From assembly GCF_014529535.1 (NCBI RefSeq), contig NC_050735.1, positions 4,537,739 through 4,601,738 on the forward strand: a stretch of DNA of 64,000 nt. The letters run 5' to 3'. Position 1 is the stretch's first letter, and every line of letters starts with the position of its first letter. The translations under genes and the position numbers were made by a program. Positions 24,807 through 36,139 of this stretch are shown here, piece after piece. The notes below the pieces were generated by a model that saw nothing but the letters and a program-made list of their open reading frames with translations, was not told where the DNA came from and ran no database searches. Source of the stretch: Bradysia coprophila (lineage: Eukaryota; Arthropoda; Insecta; Diptera; Sciaridae).

Positions 24807-26038
24807 GGAATTTCTTCATCGGACTTTAAGATGTCCGTTTTGTGTATGTGAGATGGAGAGGTTTTTCTTTTGTAATCAAACAAACTTAACAACGCGATAT
24901 TTATCCAATTAAATTAAGATTGAGTACCATATAGAGTGTGAGTCCCTGTCACCTTGGTATTGATATACGAGAAACGTGAAATTAATTTTTATTGATGTGA
25001 TTAATGGATAGCCGATTTATGCATTAAGTCTGTAGGCATTTCATCTATAGGTGTTAACTATTCGCTTAATTAAAGCCAATGAATACAACAAATTGACTGA
25101 GTTTTCAATCACACAGTAGAGACGTTTGCTGAAGCATGAAACCTATTAATACAAAATGTCCGCTATTCGCCTTGAGTCCCTGATTTACAATAACAACGGT
25201 TTTGACATGTGGACCCGAGGCAAAGCAGATTCATTAAGTGGGAACAATGTGCTGATGAGGAATGTAGGTGATGGTAAAGGTGAAATTTGTGGTCGAAAAG
25301 TCAGTTATTTTCCTAACGCATGCTAAAATGCATTTTTAGCGAATGAGATGTTTCCAGTTCGAGCCGGAGACGAGTGCTGGAAAAGAATTTGCTAAAAAAA
25401 GCCTTTTAACATAGGTTAGGAACAACGTTTTTCCTAAACGACGTGGGAAATAAGCGACGAAGTCGCGATATTTTAACACTAAACTAGTTAGGAGAACTCA
25501 CGTACACTGTGCGAATGGAGATCACGACTCGATCTTCTGTAAAAGGTTCTCTGTATCATCCCGAATGCAACCAGGGGTCAGACTTTTTTTTTCTTCCAAA
25601 AAAATCCTAAAATTAGATCCACCCTATGCAAAGCACCACCTATGAGCTGTCGCCGCAATCGCCCGGTGTAAATGTTAAATTTTTAACCCAGAAAATGCAT
25701 TAAATCAAAAACTGCCATAGGAAAGAAGTTTTGTTGTCATTCTGAATGCACCTACAGTTAAAGGATCACTGATAACTGACTCCTCACCCATAGCAAACCC
25801 TCGGTGTTCGCAATTGTCCTAGGAACAAAAAGTTCCAGACTTTTTTTAAATCTTCAATTTATCAATCATCGATGTATAACAAGGTGTAATCTACTACAAA
25901 AATGTGTGATGATAGAATCGTAGCGAAAATGAGTGTGTGTGGAACAGCTGTTTCTGATGACATAATGAAGTAAACAATTTAATGAAAATAAACAGATAAA
26001 TGGTCGTGTTTCGGTCGTGATCTTATTCAAAGAAGAAA
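24807..26038. other. Intergenic between Serinc and the sirtuin
   Basis: Serinc 3' end, then AT-rich sequence without a supportable frame. A small inverted pair around GTTAGGAA-AACG lies near 25425. The sirtuin promoter is presumably in the last few hundred bases. Confidence 0.5.
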
Positions 26039-26845
26039 ATGGCTACGCAATCCGATAGACTAGAAAATTGTGCCCAAATGGTCGCCAAAGCACCTCGTAT
26101 AGTTTGTTTTACCGGTGCCGGTATGTCAGCCGAATCTGGCATTGATACTTTTCGCGGTGGAAGTGGTCTGTGGAGTGGTGCTTTAGGTTACATAGTCTTG
26201 GGATGGTTTGGCACACCGGTCGGTTGGAAATGGACACCGGACTTTGCTTGGAGTAAATATATTGACCAGTTTTACAATCCGATACGCGATGCCCAACCGA
26301 ATGACGGTCATCGAGCGCTTGTTGACTTACAGGTAATACATCCGGACCTGTGCATAATTACGCAAAATGTGGATGGTTTGCATCAGGAAGCTGGCTCGAA
26401 TCCTGACAGAGTATTTGAAGTGCATGGAACAGTTCGGCGTAGTCGTTGTATTAAAAATGGTCACATTTACGACTTTGAGGGAAATATGAATTTGCCAAGG
26501 AAATCTCCTACATGTCGGGAAGAAGGATGCCGCTCTAAATTACGTCCCGATTGTGTGCTATTCACGGAAGGTATACCCAACAAGGAATGGATGCGAGCAG
26601 AATTTGCTACACGACAGTTGGGAAATGGTGATGTGATGATAATTGTTGGAACGTCGGCTCAAGTGTATCCGGCAGCAAGTTTACCGGAAATTGCATTTGA
26701 ACGAGGTGCAACACTAATAGATGTGAATTTAGAGAGAATGAGCTCGGCTCCTCCGAGAAACTATGAATATTTGGGTGGTACTGCCGCAACAACTTTGCCA
26801 GAATTGGTGAGACGAGTGGGACAAATTAGAAAGTCGTCTCTATGA
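26039..26845 (+). CDS. Sirtuin-family NAD-dependent protein deacylase, intronless
   Basis: SIR2-family enzyme removing acyl groups from lysine with consumption of NAD. A single exon of 268 residues, starting at ATG 26039. NAD-binding motif GAGMSAESGIDTFRGG (26-41), TQNVDGLHQEAGS (108-120), catalytic histidine in FEVHGTVRRSRC (His129) and GTSAQVYPAAS (204-214) are all present. The zinc module is odd: Cys137, Cys159 and Cys164 are kept, but the position of the second cysteine is Asn140 (CIKNGH). The Tyr-x-x-Arg pair that marks SIRT5-type desuccinylases is not seen at the aligned position, where hydrophobic residues stand. An insertion-like aromatic stretch (GWFGTPVGWKWTPDFAW) follows the GLWSG motif. 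No transit peptide is obvious. Subclass and substrate are not assigned; the lack of introns raises retroposition or horizontal transfer. Confidence 0.93.
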   Translation: MATQSDRLENCAQMVAKAPRIVCFTGAGMSAESGIDTFRGGSGLWSGALGYIVLGWFGTPVGWKWTPDFAWSKYIDQFYNPIRDAQPNDGHRALVDLQVIHPDLCIITQNVDGLHQEAGSNPDRVFEVHGTVRRSRCIKNGHIYDFEGNMNLPRKSPTCREEGCRSKLRPDCVLFTEGIPNKEWMRAEFATRQLGNGDVMIIVGTSAQVYPAASLPEIAFERGATLIDVNLERMSSAPPRNYEYLGGTAATTLPELVRRVGQIRKSSL

Positions 26846-28506
26846 AATATAGAAGATATCACACAATCTTCGTTATACAATTAACATTAGTATATTGAGT
26901 AAGAACCATTTTCGTAGGAACGTTCCAATAGAAACTTTTAGTGGGAGGTCCAACGATTGTTAGATTGTGAACGTTCACAGTTCCCACGAAGATGATCTTT
27001 ACTCCATACACTATTATGTAAAGCCTTTTAATCTGTGGATTATTTTTTATGTAATGAGGCTGTTGAGAAATTAAAGAAATCAAGACAAAATTGAAACGAT
27101 TCAGTGAAATTTGTATTAATTTTTAAAAATCCAGTAAACACATCTTCTTTCAGCCAACTAGGGTGGGTCGTATAAAAATTAAAAATTTGCTTAGAACTTC
27201 GCGCGTGTATCGTTTTTGATAAGAAAATGAATTTATATTCAGAATTATACAAGTCCAATTCGATCATTTTTTGGATTTATTTTCACATTCTGAACTGAAG
27301 TCTAGAACAGCGTACACCTAAAAAATCAAGTTTATAGGCTATCAATGAGATTGAACCGATTAAACTTAAGAAAATTCAAAATGGCGGTAAACAAAAAAAT
27401 GACCGATTTTATTGCCCAGCTTCTAACCACAATTTTCTTGATTTTACTGTGTTTGAGACTTTAATTCAGAATCCCGAAAGTAATCGAGAAAGCTGTGAAT
27501 CAAGTTTTGAATAAGTTTTCAAATTTACAAAATTAACTCACCCAAAGCAAAGATCCCCACTGTGATTCCACAGACAATTCCGAATAATATGGGTTGCGAT
27601 CTTAACATCCCACATGGCGTTTGGAGCTAGGTCATTATTATATTAGGTAAAATGCAGTTGTCAACAGCCAACCTAGCGTTAATAGCAACTTCCAGAACAC
27701 CAATTCGCAAAACGAGATACGCTACAAAGACCTGCAATTTAATCTGTCGTGTTCTGTCGTAGTTGTCAATCTTGTTTCTGTTTACTCACTGGATAAGGAA
27801 AATTTATATCAATTTGTTGATGTGAAATTTCATTCTATTGCCTACTGGAAAATAGGTTGAAATTTAATACAAATTGGTTCTCACGTTCCGCAGACAAATG
27901 GAAATGAAGTTAGGTGTACGAAGTTGAGTAGGAAATTTTATAGAAAATTCCCTTGATTGGACCACATTCACTTCCTCCTAAAAGAATCTAAATATTGGTG
28001 TCATAGCTTATTGGAAAAGTCTCCTCGAGATCTAAGAAATCGGATAAAAGTTGCGGAATTTGTAAATTATCAAACAATAGCATTTGTGGAAAAGCAAAAA
28101 AAAAATCCCTAAAAAATATTCAGATTTTTTGCAACTATTGAGGGTTCGTTGTGCTGCATTTTATACAAATTATATATTTTCAAAATGTACAATGCATCAG
28201 ACACTCAAACACAACTCTAGATAGGGAATTTAAGAAAATTTAAAGGAAAATGGTGAAGCAGTTGAAAAAATCCTAAAATATCAAAATAATAGTCGAAAAA
28301 CTACCTTTTTGGTAAATTCCCGCACCTCTTCCAGGTGAAAAAACCTAGATTCCTTGGAAAAAACTAGGAAACCGTAATATTGTTTTATAGCGCCGACGAC
28401 GCATATCAATTCCTGACAGTTCAACCGGTTCAACCACAAAACAATACTTTGGCAAAACGTCAAATGTTTATATATTTTTACGGGTTTCGCAACAGAAGAA
28501 GGAACA
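26846..28506. other. Intergenic between the sirtuin and the RRM gene
   Basis: No gene is called. A minus-strand stretch at about 27540-27615 could start a hydrophobic peptide (MLRSQPILFGIVCGITVG) just before a GTGAGT donor. No continuing exon was found, so it stays unassigned. Other short frames are featureless. Confidence 0.45.
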
Positions 28507-29172
28507 ATGTCTCTACAATCAACATCTAAGGCCCAATCATTAAACGACGATAGTTCACGTCAAGAACCACCGCAATTCTAACTACGTAAAATGAGTCAAA
28601 CTGAATAGCAACTTGCAGACAATGAAATATCCGATTTGACTGCAACGGTATCGCAGTACACAATCAAGGAAGAGGAAAAAGCAAATGATTTAGACATCGA
28701 TCCAACGAAGAATTCAGCAAGGTGTGGTATTGTCGATGGTGAACATTTATCGGTGAATTCGTGCAAAGGAACGCAAATGGAGGCTGTTAACTCATCTGAT
28801 AGGAACGCAGTTGAAACATTAACAGATTCAACGGATGTCGAACCCGGCGAACACATTCCAACGGTCACAAAAGATGAGGCAAAGAATGGATTAGCCGATG
28901 ATCGATCTAATAACACAACCCACATTCGCATTTCCAATTTTTCCGAATCAATGGCATTGCCTGATTTAATGAAATTGCTCAAACCAATTGGCCCTTCTAA
29001 AAAAGTCTATTTGGCACGCGATCGTGCCAGTGGTTTGTGTAAAGGATTTGCTTTTGTTAATTTTAGATCACCCAAAAGTGCTACAAAAGCTATTAAGATG
29101 CTGAACGGTCAGTTATACGACGATAAAATGTTGAAAGTCGAATATTCGACACCAAAAACGAAGCAAAAATAA
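28507..29172 (+). CDS. Small RNA-binding protein with an eIF3g-like RRM
   Basis: Acidic N-terminal half followed by one RRM at the C-terminus. The RRM runs from THIRISNFSE (RNP2) through GLCKGFAFVNFRSP (RNP1) to MLKVEYSTPKTKQK, and most resembles the C-terminal RRM of translation factor eIF3g. The zinc-knuckle region of eIF3g is absent, so this is not a standard eIF3g. My model has two exons: 28507-28558 and 28619-29172. They join across a 60-bp intron (GTCAAG to TTGCAG) that removes in-frame stops at 28579 and 28606 and keeps frame, giving 201 residues. The donor is weak, and GTTCAC at 28553 also works. If the intron is not real, the first in-frame ATG is at 28777 and the protein has 131 residues. 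AATAAA-type signals follow near 29260. Confidence 0.68.
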
Positions 29173-29708
29173 ACTCCGTAATCATTTTCCCCATTTTTCT
29201 TTCGGTAATTTATTTTTTATTAGGAGTTAAGAGTGTCATTTGAGCACATAATATTAAAATAAATATTAAATAAAAATCAAATATTTATAACATAGTCAAT
29301 GATTTCTGTGAACCGGATGACCACTTCGATATGTTAACAGCCTGCATCATTTTTTGCCCATATGAAAACGTCATGGTATCTAACAACTCACTGACGTCGA
29401 AAAAATCATTCGGAATGTACGAGAAAAGCTCATAAAAAAACTGGTTACGATGCAGAATTTTGAAGATTAGATAGTAAGTGTTTAAGTGTTTAAAAGGTTA
29501 GTTTAGCGATGAGGTGGGAAATTACAGGCCCCACTTTCGGGTGATTTTGCTATGATTACATTACCTTCAGTGTTTATATACTTGGTGGTAAGCTGATCAA
29601 CTAACCTGGTGCCATCTATGATGTACTAGGAGCTAAACAAGAAGGAGTCGAATACCGGTTCTTCCAATAATATATTTGCCGATAGGCCTTGCGAAAGCTC
29701 TACACTCT
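29173..29708. other. 3' flank of the RRM gene
   Basis: Contains AATAAA-like polyadenylation signals close to the stop, then AT-rich sequence without features. Confidence 0.5.
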
Positions 29709-29710
29709 TA

Positions 29711-30381
29711 GGGTTCCCATTCGTCCTCTTTTTAGAGGACATGACCTCTTTTTTCATCTCGTTCTTCTTTTTTACAAAAATTCTAGGAACATCACTTTTT
29801 TGAAGACGTCGTCTTTGTCCTCTTTTTTCAGCTCTTCTTATTATTTAAGTAAATTTGATGCAGCTCGTACCTAAAGAACGAAAAATTTTCGTTGCCCGGA
29901 TTTAACTAATAATCTTCTCTGTCAGAGAATCTCTGAACGGTAATCAAACGAAATCTTCATCACAAAAAAAAAAATTCGCTCGCTCCGCTCGCATTCTTTA
30001 CCACCTCATTTTTTCATACATTACAATAAAAGTTAGTCATTTCACAAGAACAGCGTAGCGTTGTATGAGATACCAAAGATCACGCAAGGATAAGGTAAAA
30101 CGAAGTCTGTATTCAGGTAATATGGAGTGGATGTTATCACTGATAAAGAATCCAAAAGAATATCAGGAAGATTGCAATGCATATTGTACAGAGAATTTTT
30201 TGTTTTTAGCATGAACTGGAGTAAATTACACAGTAGTTGCACAAAGAGCATGTACAGTTGCTGTAATTCCGTGTCAGAAATTCACTTTTCGTCCTCTTCT
30301 TTGAATGTCAAGGCGTCCTCTTTTTGTCCTCTTTTTTGATGCCGAAATGTCCTCTTTTTCAAAATTAAAAAATGGGAACCC
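29711..30381. mobile_element. MITE family F, copy 1 (TA target)
   Basis: 671 bp. The ends are GGGTTCCCATT and its complement AATGGGAACCC, flanked by TA on both sides (29709-29710 and 30382-30383). Inside are several runs of GTCCTCTTTTT type with complements. An inverted, near-identical copy is at 34489-35152. A 69-codon frame on the minus strand (30042-30251) is also kept in copy 2 with a handful of substitutions. No transposase is recognised. Confidence 0.9.
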
Positions 30382-30383
30382 TA

Positions 30384-31879
30384 ACGCTCTCTACACTTTA
30401 ACTTGATTTGAACCAATTCATTCAGTTTGGTTGTGTCCACAAATCTGACAATCGGTTAAAATCCCTGTGCAGTTCAGTTTTGAACTCACACACTCTCAAT
30501 CGAGTGGTGGAAAGCAGTCTTGTTAACCACTTCACTATTGAGCCGTCATTGATCTATAAATTACACTATTGAAAAATTGAAAGCAAAGTCCTTCGATGTT
30601 TCATTTTTAGAAACCTCAATAAATTCTTTATTCAACAAATTTATTAATTTTAATTTGATGTTGACAAGCAATTAATGTGATTTATTTTAATAAAATTTCA
30701 TAAGAAAAATTCATTGGTGGTTATGACGCTCTGATTTCGGAAGATTTTTTTTATCTATTCAAAATGTTAACATTATTTTGCATTGTGTAGTTTAATAATA
30801 TATAGTGTCTAATATAGGAAACAGAAAACATTACTCGAATCCAACAAACAATTTCGTCTCCGCAATGTACAATATCAAAAATATCAAACACGACAAATAA
30901 ATTCGACTCGACTCTTTTTAAGCTCGTTCGTTAATATACATCACAACAACAAAAAAGAAACAACCAAATTGGAAATTATTAAATTCATTTTTCAATCTTT
31001 ACCATGGGTTAGTGTCAATTTAGTGCCAATTTAACTACAATTCGTGTTGTGTACACAGTACACTATAATTTATTATTCAAAATTTATTAGCTATACGTAC
31101 GTACCAGTTACATTGTATAACACAATACACACGTCTTTTACAAATATACCCAAACATTTCAAACAAAACAATAAATTATAAAATGATAATAATTAGTCAG
31201 GCGCATTAACTTGACGATAAATTTGGTGATAACATCAATGTTTGTATTTGATTTTACCGGCTTGTCTCTGTTCTTTGAGTATAAGATTTGAGATGACCGA
31301 TTGCCGAACAATACTTTTATCACACTCGGGTGCATGTAATTTTTGACTTGACCCACTTGAAGCGATGAGAAAGGTACTGAGGGTATCTACTACTTTCAAA
31401 TGACTTGATAGGTTTTGTTCCCTAGATCTCTAAACCATCAGACTCAAACATTAATCATAGCCTGTCAGACAGCCAGTGATGAGCCATTAAAAGTCGAAAA
31501 TGTGGTTATCCTACATCCAATTGACCCCAGCTTTCCAATGAACCAATGGAAACCCATATCTTCCTGCGCCATAAAGAATCTGTATTTTCTATAATCTTTG
31601 ATGGCATATCCCCAGAAATCTACGAGGTTGAGATTTTTAATGATTTTCTGAGGATTTTCAAACGGTTTTTCTTAACCGTTTTTGCTTGATTTTTCACCGA
31701 TTTTAAAGATTTTCTATTTACGTTTTGTATTTCCATCGATGTTGTTTAGTTTTTCGATGACTTTTTAAGAATTTTCTGATTTCCAAGTTTATCTGCTACT
31801 CGATTATAAACTTCGTTTCGGAACTACGTTTTCCTACTGAAACTACAAATAGGTCGACCGCGGTCAAAAGTCAGTATTA
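30384..31879. other. Intergenic, no recognised gene
   Basis: Very AT-rich with many stop codons in all frames. Only short featureless frames, for example 31159-31356 on the minus strand. Confidence 0.5.
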
Positions 31880-32400
31880 TTTGAAATTTTAGGTCAGGTA
31901 ATTTTGTAAAACAGACCTGACACAGGCTCACCGTTAGCAGATGCGACCAACGACATATTAAATTATTAAAGAATTTCCTACTTTCGTCACCTAAAATTAG
32001 CCTTTTGCGCCCAACGACCCAAATGCACCTGACCTGAATCTGGTTTCTATAAAACCTGACTTTTTCATACAAAATTTCAGGTCAGGTCTGGTTTCAGGAC
32101 ATATCGATACTGATAACTATAATCAGGTTTCCTAATTTGGTCACCTAAAATTAGCCTTTTGCCCTCAACGAACTAAATGCAGCTGACCTGAATCTGGTTT
32201 CAATGAAACCTGTCAGTTCAGGCTTCAAGTAACCTGACTTTTTCATACAAATTTTCAGGTCAGGTTTTGGTTTCAGGTAAAATTGATTCTGATCACTATA
32301 ATCAGGTTTCGGGTAAAATCAGCATACGCCAAATTTGATTGAATCAGGTCAAAACCGGTTCAGGTCAAAATAAACGTCTCAGCGTAGGTACTCTACGATA
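31880..32400. repeat. Diverged tandem duplication rich in AGGTCA motifs
   Basis: Two units of about 160-190 bp are arranged in tandem. Shared blocks are GTCACCTAAAATTAGCCTTT, CTGACCTGAATCTGGTTTC, CCTGACTTTTTCATACAAA and TTTCAGGTCAGGT. The hexamer AGGTCA or its complement occurs about eight times between 31893 and 32370. A small separate cluster of the same motif lies at 37595-37620. Non-coding. Confidence 0.75.
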
Positions 32401-32996
32401 CGCATTTTTGCTAAATCATTTCTTATGATTCCAATTTTCAATTTAAAAATGTTCGCACCAAATTTTACCATTTAGTAAAATGCACCCTGACTTTGACATA
32501 CTCTTGTGACTTAAATGCTATTAATATACACCGAGAGTGACATGGAATTGTTGTATACAATTTTTTTTTCGGACACACGGACACAGAAAAATCTATTTTT
32601 ATAAAAAGAAAATTTGACAAAAATATTTTTAATTAAAATTGTATGAGGAAGATCACATTGATAAATTTTACGTTGTGTTCCATAAATTGTAGAACGTTTA
32701 GAGCATCATTATGAATTGGACAGTCCATCATTAAAATTTGTTCCATTCATTAATTGATTGATTTCGTTTTTTTTTTGCTTAATATAATACAATGGTAGAA
32801 TGTATAATACAGTTCCGGTAAATCTGCACGTTTGATGAAAGTTCAATAAATATTTCAATTGGAAAATGGTGAAAACGAATATTTAAAAATAAAAATTAAA
32901 AGTAAATCTGAAAAGGCATTTCATGTTCATTTATAGTTCCATAGTCTATTCTAAGTCTTAGGTAGCATAGGTAGACCGAAAATTGAGCAATTAATT
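32401..32996. other. 3' flank of the C20orf27 homologue
   Basis: AT-rich; probably includes the 3' untranslated region of the minus-strand gene. No other feature. Confidence 0.45.
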
Positions 32997-35900
32997 TCAA
33001 TTTTTATTCGTTCCGAAACCCTGAAAATCGGACGCTTCCGATTCCTCATCCTCTTGGACACCAATGCAATGTATACCATTACGTAACATTGGCGTCCCCT
33101 TACCTTTGCCCAGCACACGTGCGGTCACAATTAATTTCAGCAATTCTTCCGAATTTGTCGAATTTATCAATTTCAATTCTTCCTTCAGCAGCTTCTCTTT
33201 ATGAGCAAAATATTCCACCTTCAGGTCGATGAAATCCGATTTTTCCGCATTTTTGCCACTGAATTCCACCAATTTACAGTGAATGTTCGGTATGGTGTCA
33301 TTTTCGGGAACTAGTGTTATCGGTTCGGCGTTGCATTTGAATAGTGTGGCCGGTAGTTTCAGTTCGATCAAATATCTATGGTTGATTTGTAGAAAGCCCA
33401 AATGGACGACAATACTGTCGCCGGACTTTTGATATGTTAAACTGTTCTCACCTTCGAATTCATCCTTCAATGTGGTCGTGTCGAAATGAACATGGTGTTC
33501 TGAAAGAGTACAGAAAGAAAACGGTAAATGATTAGACGTAATCGAGGTATATATCGATCATTTGGCGGGTAATTAGATTTCCTATATTGGCCTTCGACGT
33601 TCACATTCCTCAACATTCCTCCATTAAACAACGGTATAAATCTATGTATATGTGTAGATACATTGGCAGGAAAAGCAAACAATCAACAATGTAAACATTT
33701 TCCACTTTATCAATTTCGATTTTTATTTTCTTTTATTTTTTCAAACACATTTGCTATCCAAGCGCAAGTACACATGAATGAAAAGTACGTGTAGTGTATG
33801 TGTAGGTATGTGCTGATTGTAAAAAGATATATTTTTAGCTTCTAAGGCGTCGATGATAAAGAGTTGGATAATTCAATTATTCGCTTTCTTCTTCTTCTAT
33901 TTGATATCTACCTACAATCGTCACAAGGTGCAAATGTTTACTCAGAATTAGTTACAGCTATATCCACACACAATACGTCTATTCGATATGCTATCGAATA
34001 AGTTTCATTGAAGAATTTCGCAATTCAAACAACGTTTTGTCATAATTCCGGTTTCAATTTGGCAAACAACAGACGCAGATTGTATCCTCAAGATAGTTTA
34101 ACCATCACGGCACCGATGAATGGTACGGTCACATTTTTCTTTGATTATCAACATCTTGGTGAATGCAGATGTTAACCAACGAATCGATTTCCATTGTTAT
34201 ATTATTGTCGTAGTCAGAGATTCAAGGTAGTTTCCGTGGAATTGATGGTCAAAATAGGACATTTGTATGCAATATGCATCATCTTTGTGAATTGATTCTC
34301 ATCAATTACATTGTGGAAGCAAATAGCAAGATATCGAGTTTCTTCGATTGAATAATAATTATTTTAACCGGGCGTTTCAGAATAGAACGAAATATTGTCT
34401 TATAGAGGTGTGCAAACCGCCAGAAAACACACCGCCAGCGGTAACCCGACTCGGGTTAGGTTTTGGGTTTTCAAGTTCCTTTGGGCTAGGGTTCCCATTG
34501 TTCAATTTTGAAAAAGAGGACATTTCGGCATCAAAAAATAGGACAAAAAAAGACGCCTTGACATTCAAAAAAGAGGACAAAAGTGAATTTCTGACACGGA
34601 ATTACAGCAACTGTACATGCTCTTTGTGCAACTATTGTGTAATTTACACCAGTTCATGCTAAAAACAAAAAAATCTCTGTACAATATGCATTGCAATCTT
34701 CCTGATATTCTTTTGGATTCTTTATCAGTGATAACATCCACTCCATATTACCTGAATACAGACTTCGTTTTACCTTATACTTGCGTGATCTTTGGTATCT
34801 CACACAACGCTACGCTGTTCTTGTAAAATGACTAACTTTTATTTTAATGTATTAAAAAATGAGGTGGTAAAGAATGCGAGCGGAGCGAGCGAATTTTTTT
34901 TGTGATGAAGATTCCGTTGTATTACCGTTCTGCGATTCTCTGGCAGAGAAGATTATTAGTTAAATCCGCGCAGCGAAAATTTTTCGTTCTTTAGGTATGA
35001 GCTGCATCACTTAAATAAGAAGAAGAGCTGAAAAAAAGAGGACAAAGACAACGTCTTCTTCAAAAAGGTGATGTTCTTAGAATTTTTGTAAAAAAGAAGA
35101 ACGAGGTGAAAAAAGAGGACATGTCCTCTAAAAAGAGGACGAATGGGAACCCTACTTTGGGCTCCCTTGGGCTCAGGTTTCAAAATCTAACATTCGGGAC
35201 ATGTTGTATAAAATGTTGTACAAAGGAATCGGGTCACGATTTAACGGTTTTATTTAAATATATTTTATCTAGGCCGGGCCGAAGCGGGTTTTCAAGAAAC
35301 GTCGGCCCGCATACCTCTAATATTGTCAGATATTATTGACAGGCAAATATTCCAAATCGAATGTGGAAAGCATCACACTCTTTTCGCTACTCATACCCAA
35401 TAATTCGATAAATTATTAATTTTATTTGTCATCCTAAAAATAGACATTTACCACGGAACACTTTCGATCGGGTTTTATTTTAAATATTTAATTAGCACGA
35501 TGAAAGATTGCTCACAGCTTCGGTTAATGCAAACATGATGTAATTTAAACAAATCAAATGAAAAGACTCACGGAAATATGAAGATCTTATAGAAAGCTGA
35601 ACTTTTAGGTGTATTGTGTTGGGAATAGTACAGGTCCCGTTCTATCATATGACAAAATATTGGTTCTTGCGTCATTAATAAGTCAACTATATCACCGCAG
35701 GTGATAGTCGGTCAGACAATCACAAATACTCATATTTCTGGTGATGCATAATTATTTCAAATGAAAAATGTAAAGCGTGGCTCCATCAGCCTGTTATCAG
35801 CAGGTCCCCTCATTAATTGGGACATACGGTAAAAAGAATCGACGAAACTCAAATCTATTTCATCTACGTGCCAGATTGAATGGAGCAATGGAGCATACGA

Positions 35901-36139
35901 ATTAGTATGATGACCCCCGATGCATTAGTCTGATGCCAATAAATAACAGAACAATCCAATTTTTAAGGACATCACAAGGAGTATAACGAAAACTTCATGG
36001 AACACCGGAACGTAAAAAGGTGCAAAATGTGTATGGTGTTTTATATACGCATTATTGTAGCAATGTCCTTGGTCTCTAACATCAGTTGCAATGGCAAAAT
36101 ACGTAAACACTTACCTGTATTTTCCAATGAAGCAGCCAT
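32997..36139 (-). CDS. C20orf27: C20orf27 / adipose-secreted signalling protein homologue (UPF0687)
   Basis: Small conserved animal protein of the UPF0687 family. The vertebrate member was renamed ADISSP; insect function is not established. Two coding exons: 36139-36115 (25 nt, MAASLENT plus one base before GTAAGT) and 33499-32997. The intron is 2,615 bp, phase 1, with the split codon giving Glu. The product is 175 residues, against about 174 in vertebrates. Recognised blocks are HHVHFD at the start of exon 2, VVHLGFLQINHRYLIEL, LKVEYFAHKEKLLKEEL, VTARVLGKGKGTPML, GIHCIGV and the acidic tail ending SDFQGFG. The first exon is so short that it is easily missed; it is supported by phase and by a good donor, not by homology. 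The intron carries a transposon nested within another. Confidence 0.88.
34400..35319. mobile_element. hAT-like MITE interrupted by a second MITE
   Basis: The ends are TATAGAGGTGTGC near 34401 and the matching GCATACCTCTA at 35319. ATATTGTC lies outside both (34392-34399 and 35320-35327), an 8-bp target duplication as hAT elements make. Without the inserted family F element it is about 255 bp. The interior has CCCGACTCGGGTTAGG-type GC runs. It sits in the intron of the C20orf27 homologue. Confidence 0.82.
34489..35152. mobile_element. MITE family F, copy 2 (TA target), nested
   Basis: 664-bp inverted copy of 29711-30381 with the same GGGTTCCCATT ends and TA at 34487-34488 and 35153-35154. It is inserted within the hAT-like element at 34400-35319, which it splits after TTGGGC. 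The 69-codon frame is at 34617-34826. Confidence 0.9.

Noticed and set aside
27540-27615. Possible first exon of a membrane protein on the minus strand
   Set aside because: A plausible hydrophobic start and donor exist, but no downstream exon with matching phase was found.
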